This document shows, piece by piece, positions 31,286-40,900 of a DNA stretch of 64,000 bases. Numbering within the stretch: position 1 is the first letter of the stretch; every line of letters begins with the position of its first letter. The notes beneath the pieces are model-generated. The model saw nothing but the letters and a program-made list of their open reading frames with translations, had not been told where the DNA came from and ran no database searches. Source of the stretch: Cyclobacteriaceae bacterium (GTDB lineage: Bacteria; Bacteroidota; Bacteroidia; Cytophagales; Cyclobacteriaceae); the NCBI GenBank assembly GCA_025808415.1, contig CP075525.1, forward strand, positions 3,519,501-3,583,500. Direction: 5' to 3'. The translations under genes were made by a program, and so were the position numbers.

Positions 31286-31327
31286 GTACCGAAGGCGGGA
31301 CCTGCCTCGGACTGGCAGGCTCGAACC
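31286..31327 (-). pseudogene. 3' fragment of tRNA-Leu interrupted by a 19-nt hairpin
   Basis: 31286-31301 is identical to 31365-31380 (the 3' end of tRNA-Leu(CAG) and flank). It is then cut by the hairpin CCTGCCTCGGACTGGCAGG (31301-31319), after which the tRNA sequence TCGAACC resumes (31321-31327). No other part of the tRNA is present. The adjoining 31099-31285 holds no gene; it has a weak hairpin, TCAGGTT...AACCTGA, near 31230-31252. Confidence 0.75.
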
Positions 31328-31365
31328 TACCTAAACTTTTGATAACGTAAACATAAAACATGAAG

Positions 31366-31447
31366 TACCGAAGGCGGGACTCGAACCCGCATGTCTTGCG
31401 ACACACGCCCCTGAAACGTGCGTGTCTACCAATTCCACCACTTCGGC
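31366..31447 (-). tRNA. tRNA-Leu (CAG)
   Basis: 82 nt, class II tRNA with a long variable arm. Acceptor GCCGAAG pairs with CTTCGGT (one G-U). Anticodon arm CACGT-TTCAGGG-GCGTG gives anticodon CAG. The T-loop TTCGAGT and the D-loop GGAATTGGTAGAC are intact. No CCA is encoded. It lies between a 3' and a 5' fragment of itself. Confidence 0.95.
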
Positions 31448-31462
31448 ATTCCTATTTTAGTT

Positions 31463-31501
31463 TACCAACCTACCTTCGGCAGGCAGGTTCCACCACTTCG
31501 G
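31463..31501 (-). pseudogene. 5' fragment of tRNA-Leu interrupted by a 19-nt hairpin
   Basis: 31488-31501 (TTCCACCACTTCGG) equals the 5' end region of the intact tRNA-Leu (31433-31446). TACCAA (31463-31468) equals the adjoining D-arm bases. Between them lies CCTACCTTCGGCAGGCAGG (31469-31487), 19 nt, foldable with one mismatch. Only this part of the tRNA is present. Confidence 0.7.
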
Positions 31502-31566
31502 TGTCTCAAGTCAAAATTCATGATTCGATAGTCTAATCTTAAATCTTGACTTTTAAATTTAACCAG

Positions 31567-31650
31567 TGCCCAGGACTGGATTCGAACCAGCACACCCTTT
31601 CGGGCGCTACCACCTCAAAGTAGTGCGTCTACCAATTTCGCCACCTGGGC
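31567..31650 (-). tRNA. tRNA-Leu (GAG)
   Basis: 84 nt, class II. Acceptor GCCCAGG/CCTGGGC is perfect. Anticodon arm CTACT-TTGAGGT-GGTAG gives anticodon GAG; the long variable arm GCGCCCGAAAGGGTGTG forms a stem. No CCA is encoded. It stands 120 bases upstream of tRNA-Leu(CAG) on the same strand, probably a single transcript. Confidence 0.95.
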
Positions 31651-31802
31651 TTTTCAACTTTTAAAGAACATCCCTCGATGTATTTCTCAATCCTGAGGAA
31701 GGGGTGGCAAAGGTAAAAAGCTTTGCCAATTTTACCAATTGCGCCTTTTTCAAAGTAACACATCAGCCAACCTTTCCGTTTTATGCAAATTCGCTAACTT
31801 AC

Positions 31803-31824
31803 TAATTCAAAGTATATTGAATTA
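31803..31824. promoter_or_regulatory. Perfect dyad upstream of the surface-protein operon
   Basis: TAATTCAA (31803-31810) and TTGAATTA (31817-31824) are inverse copies around six bases, 30 bases before the ATG at 31854. The position would overlap a promoter, so it could be a repressor operator. The rest of the 31651-31853 gap shows nothing else recognisable. Confidence 0.35.
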
Positions 31825-31853
31825 ACCTTCAAATTTACCTAAACGCTTTAATC

Positions 31854-34800
31854 ATGAAGACTCTTCACTCCTCTGTCCGGACTTCTTTTTGGGTATTGCT
31901 GATTTTGCTAATGTGGTTTTCACACATTAAAACCTTGGCGCAAAACGAAGTAGCTATCGGATCGGCCACCACCAAAACAAATGCCATACTATGGTTGAAT
32001 GGCAATGGAAGCCAGGGCTTAATACTTCCTACCGTAACTAATAAATCTGCCGTGGCTTCGCCCGATGAAGGTATGATTGTGTACGATAATTCCGACAAAA
32101 AGGTGTGGTATCGTAACAACAGTACATGGGTTGAAGTGGGCGGTGGTTCAGGTGGCAGTGGTACCTTTCACCTGGAAGTTTCCGGGAACCTGTTGAGGTT
32201 ATTAACAGCACCAGGCGGAACATTATTAGCTTCCACCAACATTGCAGCAGGCACGCAATCCAATGGAGCTTTTCTGGTATTTGAAAGTGGTGCCTGGCGC
32301 TATGCCACGTTAAGTGGCGATGTAGTGGGTGCTAATGGAAACCTGCAGGTAACAGGCTTGCGGGGAAAAACGATGGCCAATTTGCCGGCCTCCGCTCAGG
32401 TACTGGTGTACGATCCGGCCGCCAACAGTGGCAATGGCGGTTGGGTATTTCAGGCTGCTGCCGGAGGCGGATCAGTAACAAACGTTTCGGGAACAGCACC
32501 TATTGCTGTAACCACGCCAACCACAACTCCGGTGATCAGCATTAGTCCTGGCGGCATTAACAATACCTTGTTGGCCAATGATGCCGTAACAACCACAAAA
32601 ATTCAAGATGGTACTATTACCGGTGCGGATATCGCTAACGTTACAATAACAGCTAATAAACTCGCGCAATCAGGTGCAACAACTAATCAAATACTGCAAT
32701 GGAACGGAACCAACTGGGTACCGGTAACACTTGCAGGAGGAGGCTCAGTAACCAACGTGTCAACCGGTACAGGACTAACCGGTGGACCGATAACTACAAC
32801 AGGTACAATAAGCATAGCAGCCGGTGGTGTTGGTAATACAGAGCTTGCCAATAATGCTGTAACCGATGTAAAAATTGCCACCGGTGTTTCCCCGTCTAAA
32901 CTAACAGCCGGGGCAAACGGTCAGGTACTTACCACAGTGGCCGGTGTGCCTACGTGGCAAGTCCCGGTTACCGGTTTTGTTAATCCCATGATTGGTTCAG
33001 GTGATCTGATTGTTGGCGGTGTTCTGGGCGCGGCACAGCGTTTGGCAGCAGGAACAAATGGCCAGGTGCTCACCATAGCTGGTGGAACACCCACCTGGCA
33101 AACACCAATAGCCTCGGGTGCAGCGGGCGGTGACCTTACCGGAACTTACCCCAATCCTGCAGTGGCCGCGGGTGCCATTACCAATACCAAACTGGCGGTA
33201 AATGCCGTACAAACAACCAACATTTCTGATGCCGCAGTAACGGATGCTAAGATTGTTAATGTAGCCCCTTCAAAAATCCTTCAGTCAGGCGCTACAACAG
33301 GCCAGGTATTAAAATGGAGTGGAAGCCAATGGGAGCCGGCAGTCGATAATGTAGGCGGTGGTGGAGTACCTACCTTAAACCCAGGCCAGGTTTTGGTAGG
33401 TGATGGTTCAAACAATTCAAGCGTAACCGTTGGGCAAGATGCCACACTGAACAGCGCCAACGGAAACATTACAGTTCAAGGTTTTCGCGGCAGGCCGGTT
33501 TCTGCAGCGGTACCGGCAACCAACAGTGTGTATCAATTTAATGGAACGCAATGGACACCGGTTGTACTTGCGGGTGGTGGCACAGTATCCCAAGTGAACA
33601 CCGGCACAGGTTTAACGGGAGGGCCGATTACTGCCACCGGAACCATCGCCATTGCCGATGGTGGTGTTGGTGCCACGCAATTGGCCAATAATGCCGTTAC
33701 ATCAACCAAACTTCAAAGTGATGCCTCGGTGGATGCCAACCGTGCCGTAACCACAAACCATATTCAAAACCTGGCCGTAACGGATGCGAAAATCGCATCG
33801 GGCGTTGCACCGGCTAAACTTACTCCCGGAACCAATGGACAAGTATTAACCACCGTTGCCGGAGTGCCTACGTGGCAAAATCCTTCAGGCGGTTCTGGGT
33901 TCTCAACACTAAACATAGTCCCTAAAGGTGATGGAACCGGATTAACCGCTTCCCAAATTTTTGACAATGGAACATTCCTTGGCATTAACCGAACAACGGC
34001 CATTACCGGGGCCGACCGGTTTTCCATCGGTACGGGTGCTGCCTCGGGTGCTTATGGCGGTATGTATGTCGACACCCAAACAGGCGGGCGTCCATTTTAT
34101 GGCTTTTCACAAAATGGCGCGGGAGGGGCATGGATTGAATGGGATGGAATCGATGCCAACAAAATGAAATTTAACATTAATGGCCCCCGCCTCACCATTC
34201 AAAACGATGGCAACGTAGGTATCGGAACAACAAGCCCGGGCAACTTCCTGCACGTTGCAGGAGACGTGAGTAGTAGTTCTGTTGTTACGCTGGAAGGACA
34301 TTCCGGAACAACTTCGCGTGGCCCGGGTATCAACTTCATCCGATCAAAAGGTTCCCTGGCCGCACCGGCTGCCGTGGCCAATGGTGATTACCTGGCCGGG
34401 TTTTCAGCAGCAGGACGTACCGCTTCATCGTATAACCTAAGCAGCAGCATCGATTTTTCTGTTGATGGAACCGTATCGGGCACGAGCGTGCCCGGAAGGA
34501 TTACGTTTTCAACAACCCTTGCTGGCTCGGGGGCTCCGTCAGAAAGAATGCGGATTACGAATGATGGCAATGTGGGTATTGGTACCACAACGCCAGCCGG
34601 AAAATTACATGTTCAAAATACCGATTGGGACGTAAGTCAGGTAGTCTTCAATTCAACCGCAGCCAGCGCGGGCTCAACGTTGAGGTTTACAAATCCAGCA
34701 TCGGGTAACCGAACTTATGACATCATTGGCTCAACAGGTGCCGGGGCAACCATGGGCGCTGGTTCGTTTGGTATTTGGGATAATACTGGGTTGGCATACC

Positions 34801-35633
34801 GATTGGTAATCAATCCATCTGGTAATGTTGGTCTTGGGACAACCGCTCCTGCTAACAAGCTTTCAGTTTCAGGCAATGCTGCCATTGGTGCTTCTTACGC
34901 AACGGTAGCTGCCCCGGCAAATAGCCTGGTGGTGCAGGGTAGTCTTGGGGTTGGTACCAACTCACCAGGCAGGATAATCCATGCCCTGGGTTCCGGCACA
35001 CAATACCTGAGGATTACCGCCACGGGTACCTTAGCATCTTCAGGAATTGAATTTGACGGTACCGGAACAGTAGATTGGCGCGTTGTGCCACAACTTGGAA
35101 TATTGACTTTTCATCGTGGCGACATTGATGGCACCATGGGCCTCATGTATTTAATGAATGCGGGAAATTTTACACCCGGTAATACGGATAACCCAACCCC
35201 TACATTAGGACAATCAACAGCACGTTGGGGCCAGTTATTTACTACTGTTGCCCCTAATGTTTCTTCTGATTTCCGATTAAAGAAGAACATCAATAACCTC
35301 CAGTATGGTCTTAAAGAAGTTATGGCTCTAAGACCTGTTTCCTACATACTCAAATCCGATAGCTTAGAAAACACATCGCTGGGGTTGATTGCACAAGAGG
35401 TGCAAGACATAATACCTGATGTTGTAACCGTTGGTGATGATGAGGAAAAATTGCTGGGTATGCGCTATACCGAACTGGTGCCTGTGCTTATCAAAGCCAT
35501 CCAGGAACAACAGCAAATTATTGATAACCTAAAGGCGCAAAATGCTGCTTACGCTGATGAAACAGAAAAGCTGGCCAAGGAGATTGATACCATTAAACGG
35601 GTGTTGGGAATGACCGCTAAAAAGCAAGACTAA
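31854..35633 (+). CDS. Large surface protein with S74 (endosialidase-type) chaperone domain
   Basis: 1259 aa with a signal peptide (ends KTLAQ). Residues about 30-100 form a head (GLILPTVTNKSAVASPDEGMIVYD). Residues about 100-700 hold repeats of GTGLTGGPITTTGTISIA and NNAVTDAKIA type, resembling phage tail-fibre shafts. Then come beta modules with NDGNVGIGTTSP motifs. The end is a peptidase S74/intramolecular chaperone domain (SSDFRLKKNINNLQYGLKEV, LGLIAQEVQDIIPDVV, RYTELVPVLIKAIQEQQ) and a short coiled coil. In phages S74 trimerises the fibre and cuts itself off. First gene of an operon with a type B T9SS protein and PorP/SprF. Confidence 0.87.
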   Translation: MKTLHSSVRTSFWVLLILLMWFSHIKTLAQNEVAIGSATTKTNAILWLNGNGSQGLILPTVTNKSAVASPDEGMIVYDNSDKKVWYRNNSTWVEVGGGSGGSGTFHLEVSGNLLRLLTAPGGTLLASTNIAAGTQSNGAFLVFESGAWRYATLSGDVVGANGNLQVTGLRGKTMANLPASAQVLVYDPAANSGNGGWVFQAAAGGGSVTNVSGTAPIAVTTPTTTPVISISPGGINNTLLANDAVTTTKIQDGTITGADIANVTITANKLAQSGATTNQILQWNGTNWVPVTLAGGGSVTNVSTGTGLTGGPITTTGTISIAAGGVGNTELANNAVTDVKIATGVSPSKLTAGANGQVLTTVAGVPTWQVPVTGFVNPMIGSGDLIVGGVLGAAQRLAAGTNGQVLTIAGGTPTWQTPIASGAAGGDLTGTYPNPAVAAGAITNTKLAVNAVQTTNISDAAVTDAKIVNVAPSKILQSGATTGQVLKWSGSQWEPAVDNVGGGGVPTLNPGQVLVGDGSNNSSVTVGQDATLNSANGNITVQGFRGRPVSAAVPATNSVYQFNGTQWTPVVLAGGGTVSQVNTGTGLTGGPITATGTIAIADGGVGATQLANNAVTSTKLQSDASVDANRAVTTNHIQNLAVTDAKIASGVAPAKLTPGTNGQVLTTVAGVPTWQNPSGGSGFSTLNIVPKGDGTGLTASQIFDNGTFLGINRTTAITGADRFSIGTGAASGAYGGMYVDTQTGGRPFYGFSQNGAGGAWIEWDGIDANKMKFNINGPRLTIQNDGNVGIGTTSPGNFLHVAGDVSSSSVVTLEGHSGTTSRGPGINFIRSKGSLAAPAAVANGDYLAGFSAAGRTASSYNLSSSIDFSVDGTVSGTSVPGRITFSTTLAGSGAPSERMRITNDGNVGIGTTTPAGKLHVQNTDWDVSQVVFNSTAASAGSTLRFTNPASGNRTYDIIGSTGAGATMGAGSFGIWDNTGLAYRLVINPSGNVGLGTTAPANKLSVSGNAAIGASYATVAAPANSLVVQGSLGVGTNSPGRIIHALGSGTQYLRITATGTLASSGIEFDGTGTVDWRVVPQLGILTFHRGDIDGTMGLMYLMNAGNFTPGNTDNPTPTLGQSTARWGQLFTTVAPNVSSDFRLKKNINNLQYGLKEVMALRPVSYILKSDSLENTSLGLIAQEVQDIIPDVVTVGDDEEKLLGMRYTELVPVLIKAIQEQQQIIDNLKAQNAAYADETEKLAKEIDTIKRVLGMTAKKQD

Positions 35634-36742
35634 TGAAAAGGCTCATTTGCTTTCTGCTAACGGGCAGTTTCATTTTTAACGTTAAGCAAATAGGCTTTGC
35701 TCAAATTACTCTGGGAGCATCGACCGAATTCTCATCGTCAGCCACTACCGTAATGGCTACCAACGGGGCTATTCGAAATGCCAGCACACGCTTTAACTTT
35801 CAGGGTACCATTGAACTCACCGGTGGCAACCAGGTGCTCACTACCTCTCAACCGGTAACGATAGGCGGCCTGGCACTTGCCGGCAGTGGAAATAAAAGCA
35901 TGGAGGGTGCCTGGACTATAACACGGGAGTTAGCTTTCCGACAAGGATTATTGGTGCCGAGTTTAGCCCCGGTAAATGGTGGCCGAATAGTGTATACAGG
36001 TTCAGCAATACTAGCCGGAAATCCTAATAGCTATGTAAACGGAACCCTTTACCAACGCGGTGTGGGCACTCGCTTCTTTCCGTTAGGTGAAGGGACAACT
36101 TACCTGCCCATGTCGCTCAATAATGTTCAGGATGGGGATGTTGAAATTGGGGTGCGTGCCTTCAACAGTGGCGTGTCCCTAACCTTGCCGCTGGATGTAA
36201 GTGAAGTGGCCAACAACCGGCACTGGCGCATCAATACATCAGGTGGTACTTTCCGGGGCTCGCCCGCATCGTTGTATGTACCCGGTTCGTCAGTAGATGG
36301 GGCTGCACAGTTGGTGGTAGTGCATGCGGAAGATGAAAATGATGCCTTAGCCATAAACCTGGGGGGAGGCGTAAGCGGTGATTTTGTTTCCAGTTTTTTA
36401 GCAGCCACCAAACCCATTCTTACGCTTGGCATTGGTGAACGGGTAGACATCCGCATTCTTGACCTGATCACTCCTTTTAATGCCGACAATATTAATGATC
36501 AGTTAAAGATCGTAAACGTTGAGTACACCTTCGATAATAAAGTTACCCTGCTCGATCGCTGGGGAGTACCCGTTAAAACCTGGAAGAATTTCAGGAATTA
36601 CGATGACCCCATAAACCCCAACACCGATGGTTTTGATTTCAGCCGGTTAAGCCCGGGTAATTATGTGTGCGTATTGGAGTTTCAGCTCACGCCCGAATCG
36701 CCCGTGCAGAAAGTAACGCAGATGATCACTGTCCTAAAATAA
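35633..36742 (+). CDS. T9SS type B sorting (CHU_C-like) protein
   Basis: 369 aa, signal peptide (ends GFAQ). The middle is beta-rich and unassigned (ASTEFSSSATTVMATNGAIRN; YVNGTLYQRGVGTRFFPLGEG). The last 90 residues match a gliding-motility C-terminal domain: ITPFNADNINDQLKIVNVEY, KVTLLDRWGVPVKTWKNF and LSPGNYVCVLEFQ. That signal directs export through the type IX system. The start overlaps the stop of the S74 gene (TAATG), and PorP/SprF follows after 6 bases. Confidence 0.82.
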   Translation: MKRLICFLLTGSFIFNVKQIGFAQITLGASTEFSSSATTVMATNGAIRNASTRFNFQGTIELTGGNQVLTTSQPVTIGGLALAGSGNKSMEGAWTITRELAFRQGLLVPSLAPVNGGRIVYTGSAILAGNPNSYVNGTLYQRGVGTRFFPLGEGTTYLPMSLNNVQDGDVEIGVRAFNSGVSLTLPLDVSEVANNRHWRINTSGGTFRGSPASLYVPGSSVDGAAQLVVVHAEDENDALAINLGGGVSGDFVSSFLAATKPILTLGIGERVDIRILDLITPFNADNINDQLKIVNVEYTFDNKVTLLDRWGVPVKTWKNFRNYDDPINPNTDGFDFSRLSPGNYVCVLEFQLTPESPVQKVTQMITVLK

Positions 36743-36748
36743 CGCAAC

Positions 36749-37903
36749 ATGAAAAAACCGCTACTCACTGTATTTCTGTTGCTGATCACGATCGGCTTTG
36801 CCAGCGCCCAGGATATTCCGCTGTTTACGCAAAAGTTAACCAACTCGTTTATCTACAATCCGGCCCTGGCGGGCCATACCTTTGGTTCGCTTACCTATTC
36901 GTACCGCCAAAACTATTCGAATGTTCCGGGTGCCCCGCAAAATCATTTTATCAGCTTGCACACGCCCATCGCCAAACATAAATTCGGAAGCGGTGTAAAT
37001 TTGTTTCAGGAGGATGTAAACTTTATCCGAAATACCTACGCTTCAGCTGCGTTTGCTTACCACCTCCACTTTAACAAATTCAATATACTTTCGGCTGGTG
37101 TTTCTGCCGAGTATAACATTTCACGGTTAAACGGAACATCCAATACCACAACGTTTGAAGTGGATCCGGTGCTCATGCAATTACAAAATGGCGACCCGAC
37201 CTATGATTTTTCATTTGGCCTGAATTATCAAACACGTTTTGCGAAAGCAGGCTTTGCCATTAACCGGTTGTCTACTGCATGGATAAACAAGGAGAATACG
37301 AACCTCTCAAATTATTATTCGGGCTATGTGCAGGGCATGATTCCCGTGCGGGGTGGCGATGATTTGTTTGAGCCCTATGTTGCTTTCCGGAAATTTTCTG
37401 AAACAAACGATACTTACGATATAGGCCTGTACTACACCTACAACAATAAAATATTGGGTGGTGCGGCCGTGCGCAAAGGCAATGTGTTTAATGCCACCAT
37501 TGGTTTCAAACCATCCAAGCACCTGCTTATAGGGTATTCGCGCGAAATGATTACCAGCAACCTGGGTGGCTTTGTCGGTGCAGCCAATGAAATAACCCTA
37601 CGCTTCGATTTTAACGATAATAGCTATAAGGAGCGCTTCCAGTCGGATTACAAAAGCTCAATGGCCTATCGTAGAAAAACCCTTAGCCCTGCAGCAAAAT
37701 TCTCAGCCCGTAACCCGAAGCAACTGCAAAGCAAGCAGAAAAAACTAACGCCCTACTCCCCTAATAACCGGTACCAGAATGTGAAGAAGCTTTCCATGAA
37801 CCAGAAAAGCTCGGCACCACGCAAAAAAGCGTACAATAAAAAACCGGCAAGCAAGGCACCGGCAAAATACAAATCGAAGGCACCGGCTAAACGGAGAAGG
37901 TAA
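36749..37903 (+). CDS. PorP/SprF family T9SS outer-membrane protein
   Basis: 384 aa, signal peptide ending ASAQ. The N-terminus DIPLFTQKLTNSFIYNPALAG and following YRQNYSNVPGAPQNHFISLHTPI are the PorP/SprF hallmark, then a beta barrel of about 280 residues. The last 85 residues are odd: very basic and rich in Lys, Ala and Pro (KKAYNKKPASKAPAKYKSK, ending KRRR). PorP/SprF proteins are typically encoded beside the T9SS cargo they help anchor or export, here the type B protein just upstream. Confidence 0.9.
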   Translation: MKKPLLTVFLLLITIGFASAQDIPLFTQKLTNSFIYNPALAGHTFGSLTYSYRQNYSNVPGAPQNHFISLHTPIAKHKFGSGVNLFQEDVNFIRNTYASAAFAYHLHFNKFNILSAGVSAEYNISRLNGTSNTTTFEVDPVLMQLQNGDPTYDFSFGLNYQTRFAKAGFAINRLSTAWINKENTNLSNYYSGYVQGMIPVRGGDDLFEPYVAFRKFSETNDTYDIGLYYTYNNKILGGAAVRKGNVFNATIGFKPSKHLLIGYSREMITSNLGGFVGAANEITLRFDFNDNSYKERFQSDYKSSMAYRRKTLSPAAKFSARNPKQLQSKQKKLTPYSPNNRYQNVKKLSMNQKSSAPRKKAYNKKPASKAPAKYKSKAPAKRRR

Positions 37904-37941
37904 GATATTGTCCTGCATATTTGAAAATGCAGGACACTTCA

Positions 37942-40900
37942 CTATTTATTGATTATCGAAATCGGGAAATCGTTGCCGGTGATGTAACCCGTTGGGTATT
38001 GCGCTTTGCCTCCGTGCTTTTTTGTTAATTCAGGCACGCGCTCCTCCATGTAAATTTTTATTTCGTTTACGGTAACTTTTCCGTCACCGTTATCGGCTTT
38101 TCCATCCAGGGCTTCCAGTAACGCGTACGTGAATACACCGTGCTTCAATACTTCAAACTCGGTTGCAAACTGTTGTGTGCCGCTAGAGGCCATCATCACC
38201 ACCCCCGAGCTACGTGCCAGTTGAACAATGGCTTTCTCATCCGCTGCAGCGGCACGCACATTCAAGCTTTTAACAGCACCGCCCGAATGGCAGGCATCCA
38301 TTAAAATAATCTGTTTTTGTGCCTTAAGCTGGGTAAGTTGATTTTTCAATTCCGTAGCCGAAATACCTTTTGCCTCCAGCTGTGCCGGATCGCCATACAA
38401 TTTGGTAACATCGGTTGGTACCAGGTAGTACTCATTGTTGTTTTCTTCATCTAAAGTACCGTGACCGGCATAATAAAACACAAACACATCTTCCGGCCGT
38501 GCCCGTGCGGTTATGGATTTAAATGCTTTTAAAATGTTTTCGCGGGTGGCATCTTTATCATAAATCTCCATGCGGTTTAATGTTTTAAAGATACCCTTGC
38601 CATGCTCCAGGATTTTTTCGGTAAAACTTTGTGCATCAGGCTTGGCATAATTGAGGTTGTATGAGGTATTCTGATAACTGTTGATACCCACCGCCAACAC
38701 GTACAGTGAAGATGTTGCAATAACATCGCCAGTGTATTCGATCGGCAAAACATCGGTGCGCGATTCAATTTTTTGGTAGTTGACTACTTTTACTTTAAAC
38801 TCATTTAATTCATTAACCATTTCAACCGCATAGGTCTTTACCACCTTTTCGCCCTCACCGTTGGTCTTCACTTCTTTGTCGCTGATGATGAGTTTATCAT
38901 TTTGATAAATGTTGACTTCTTTCACACCACCACCACCATCATAAACCTCAACAGTAAGCGGCATGGTGCGTGCCTGGGTCAGAAACTTGCCCTTGTCGTA
39001 ACGAAGTAAGTCGGTTGATTTCATCGTTACCGAAACATCAAAAAACCCAACCGAGGGGCGGTGGAGTTTACCCAGATCAAAAATGCGTTGACCGGATTCA
39101 CGCAAAATGTCTTCCACCCGTTTACCTTGTAAAATACTTTTGCTCATTTCTTCCTTCGGCCTGAACAACACTTCAAAGTATTGTTCGGCAGTGAAGAAAT
39201 CTGCCAATTGATCAATGCCCCGGTTTACATGCCAGCCAAAGTACTGTCCGCCTGATGATGAGCAGGTAAAATAACCACGCGGTGTATAGCATACCCACTC
39301 GTTATCCTCTGTTAAAAACAGGGTTGCAAACGGTATGAGTACCTCGCCCAACGACTTAAACTGCGTTTCTACTTCCTTCACGGCTTTTTGCCCGTTGGCT
39401 TTCATAAAAGCTATTACATCCTGCCAGGCCTTTTTGGTTGGCTCCTTCGTTAACGAGTCGATGGGTAAGGAGTTAAAATAGGTTACCCACTCGGGTGTAT
39501 CAAAAATACTCCGAAGGCTGGGGGCAAATCCTGTTTCCGAAAGTTTCCATAAAATAATCGATTGATCTTCACCACCAGAGGCAATGTATTGCCCATCGGA
39601 ACTAACGGCAATGGTGCGCACTGCACCGGAATGCCCGATAAACTCTTTGTTCAGGAAACCATTCTTATCAAATAACTTCAGGGAAAAATCGCTGGCCACT
39701 ACCACACTTCCATCGGTAAGTACCTGGTAATCCAAAATCCGGCCATCTTCTGCCTCACGGGTTTGCACCATTTTTCCTTTCGGCAACGAAATTGTATTTA
39801 CCCCGGTTTGTACAACATCTTTTGGTTGGCTTCGCTGAAGCGGATTCTTTGAAGGGTTTCGGTTTATGGAAAAAGATGCAAAATCAAAACTGCTTGAATA
39901 TTTAGGTTTACCGCTCTTGTTGAACTCACGACTAATGAAAAGTTCATGCCCCTCACCAAAAGCCAGGTGATAAATGGCGCTTCCCTTTCCTTTTATTTTT
40001 CGGACAATCAATCCGTTTATCGGATTCCACAGATAAATTTCGTTGTTGCTGCCCCCGGCCGAAGCCACTACGTAGTTACCGGTTAAGGATGGAGAGAAAG
40101 CTGCACTGAACACTGTATTATCGTGCGCCAGAAAATCAGTAAAGCGGGTACCCCCCGGAATGGCGTAGCTGGTTCCTTTACCTGAAACATCCAGTGCGGC
40201 CAATATTTTTGCATCGTACGAAAAAGCCAGGGCGTTTATTGGTTCCTTTATATTGGCAAACTCTTTAACAATTGCCCCCTCAGCACTCCATAAAATAAGT
40301 TCACTGTCAAAACTGCAACTGGCCAGGTAAGAACCCTCGGGGGAGTACACTACCTTATTGAGCATGCCCTTATGCTTTTTCAGCAGCTTGGGTACAAATT
40401 TGGTGGTTCCCTTTTCAAGACCTTGCAAGCCATATACCAGCACATCCCTGCTTTCGGCAGCCACTGCCAAATCCTGCGTGCGGGCATTAAAACTCAAACT
40501 GGTAACAGCCGAACCCACCGGAATAGTGGCAATGGATTTTACCATGGGCGAACCATCCATCTTCCAGATGCGCACCGTGCGATCGTCACTGCCGCTGGCC
40601 AGGTACATCCCCGATCCGCTAAATGATAGGCTGTTTATAACATTGGTGTGGCCAATAGCCGTGCCTATCTGCACACCCTTTTCAATATCAATGAGTACGA
40701 TGTAATTATCTTTTTCAGTGCTTACCGGGTAACCACCCACCGCCAACAGCCTGCCATCGGGCGAAAGGGCTGATGCATACAGCATGCCCTCCCAGCCATC
40801 GCCAATTTGCGATTCGAACTTACGGAGCATTTCCCCATTGTTGGCATTCCAAATACGAATGGTCTTATCCTCGGAAATGGAGATAATTCGGTTGCCATCG

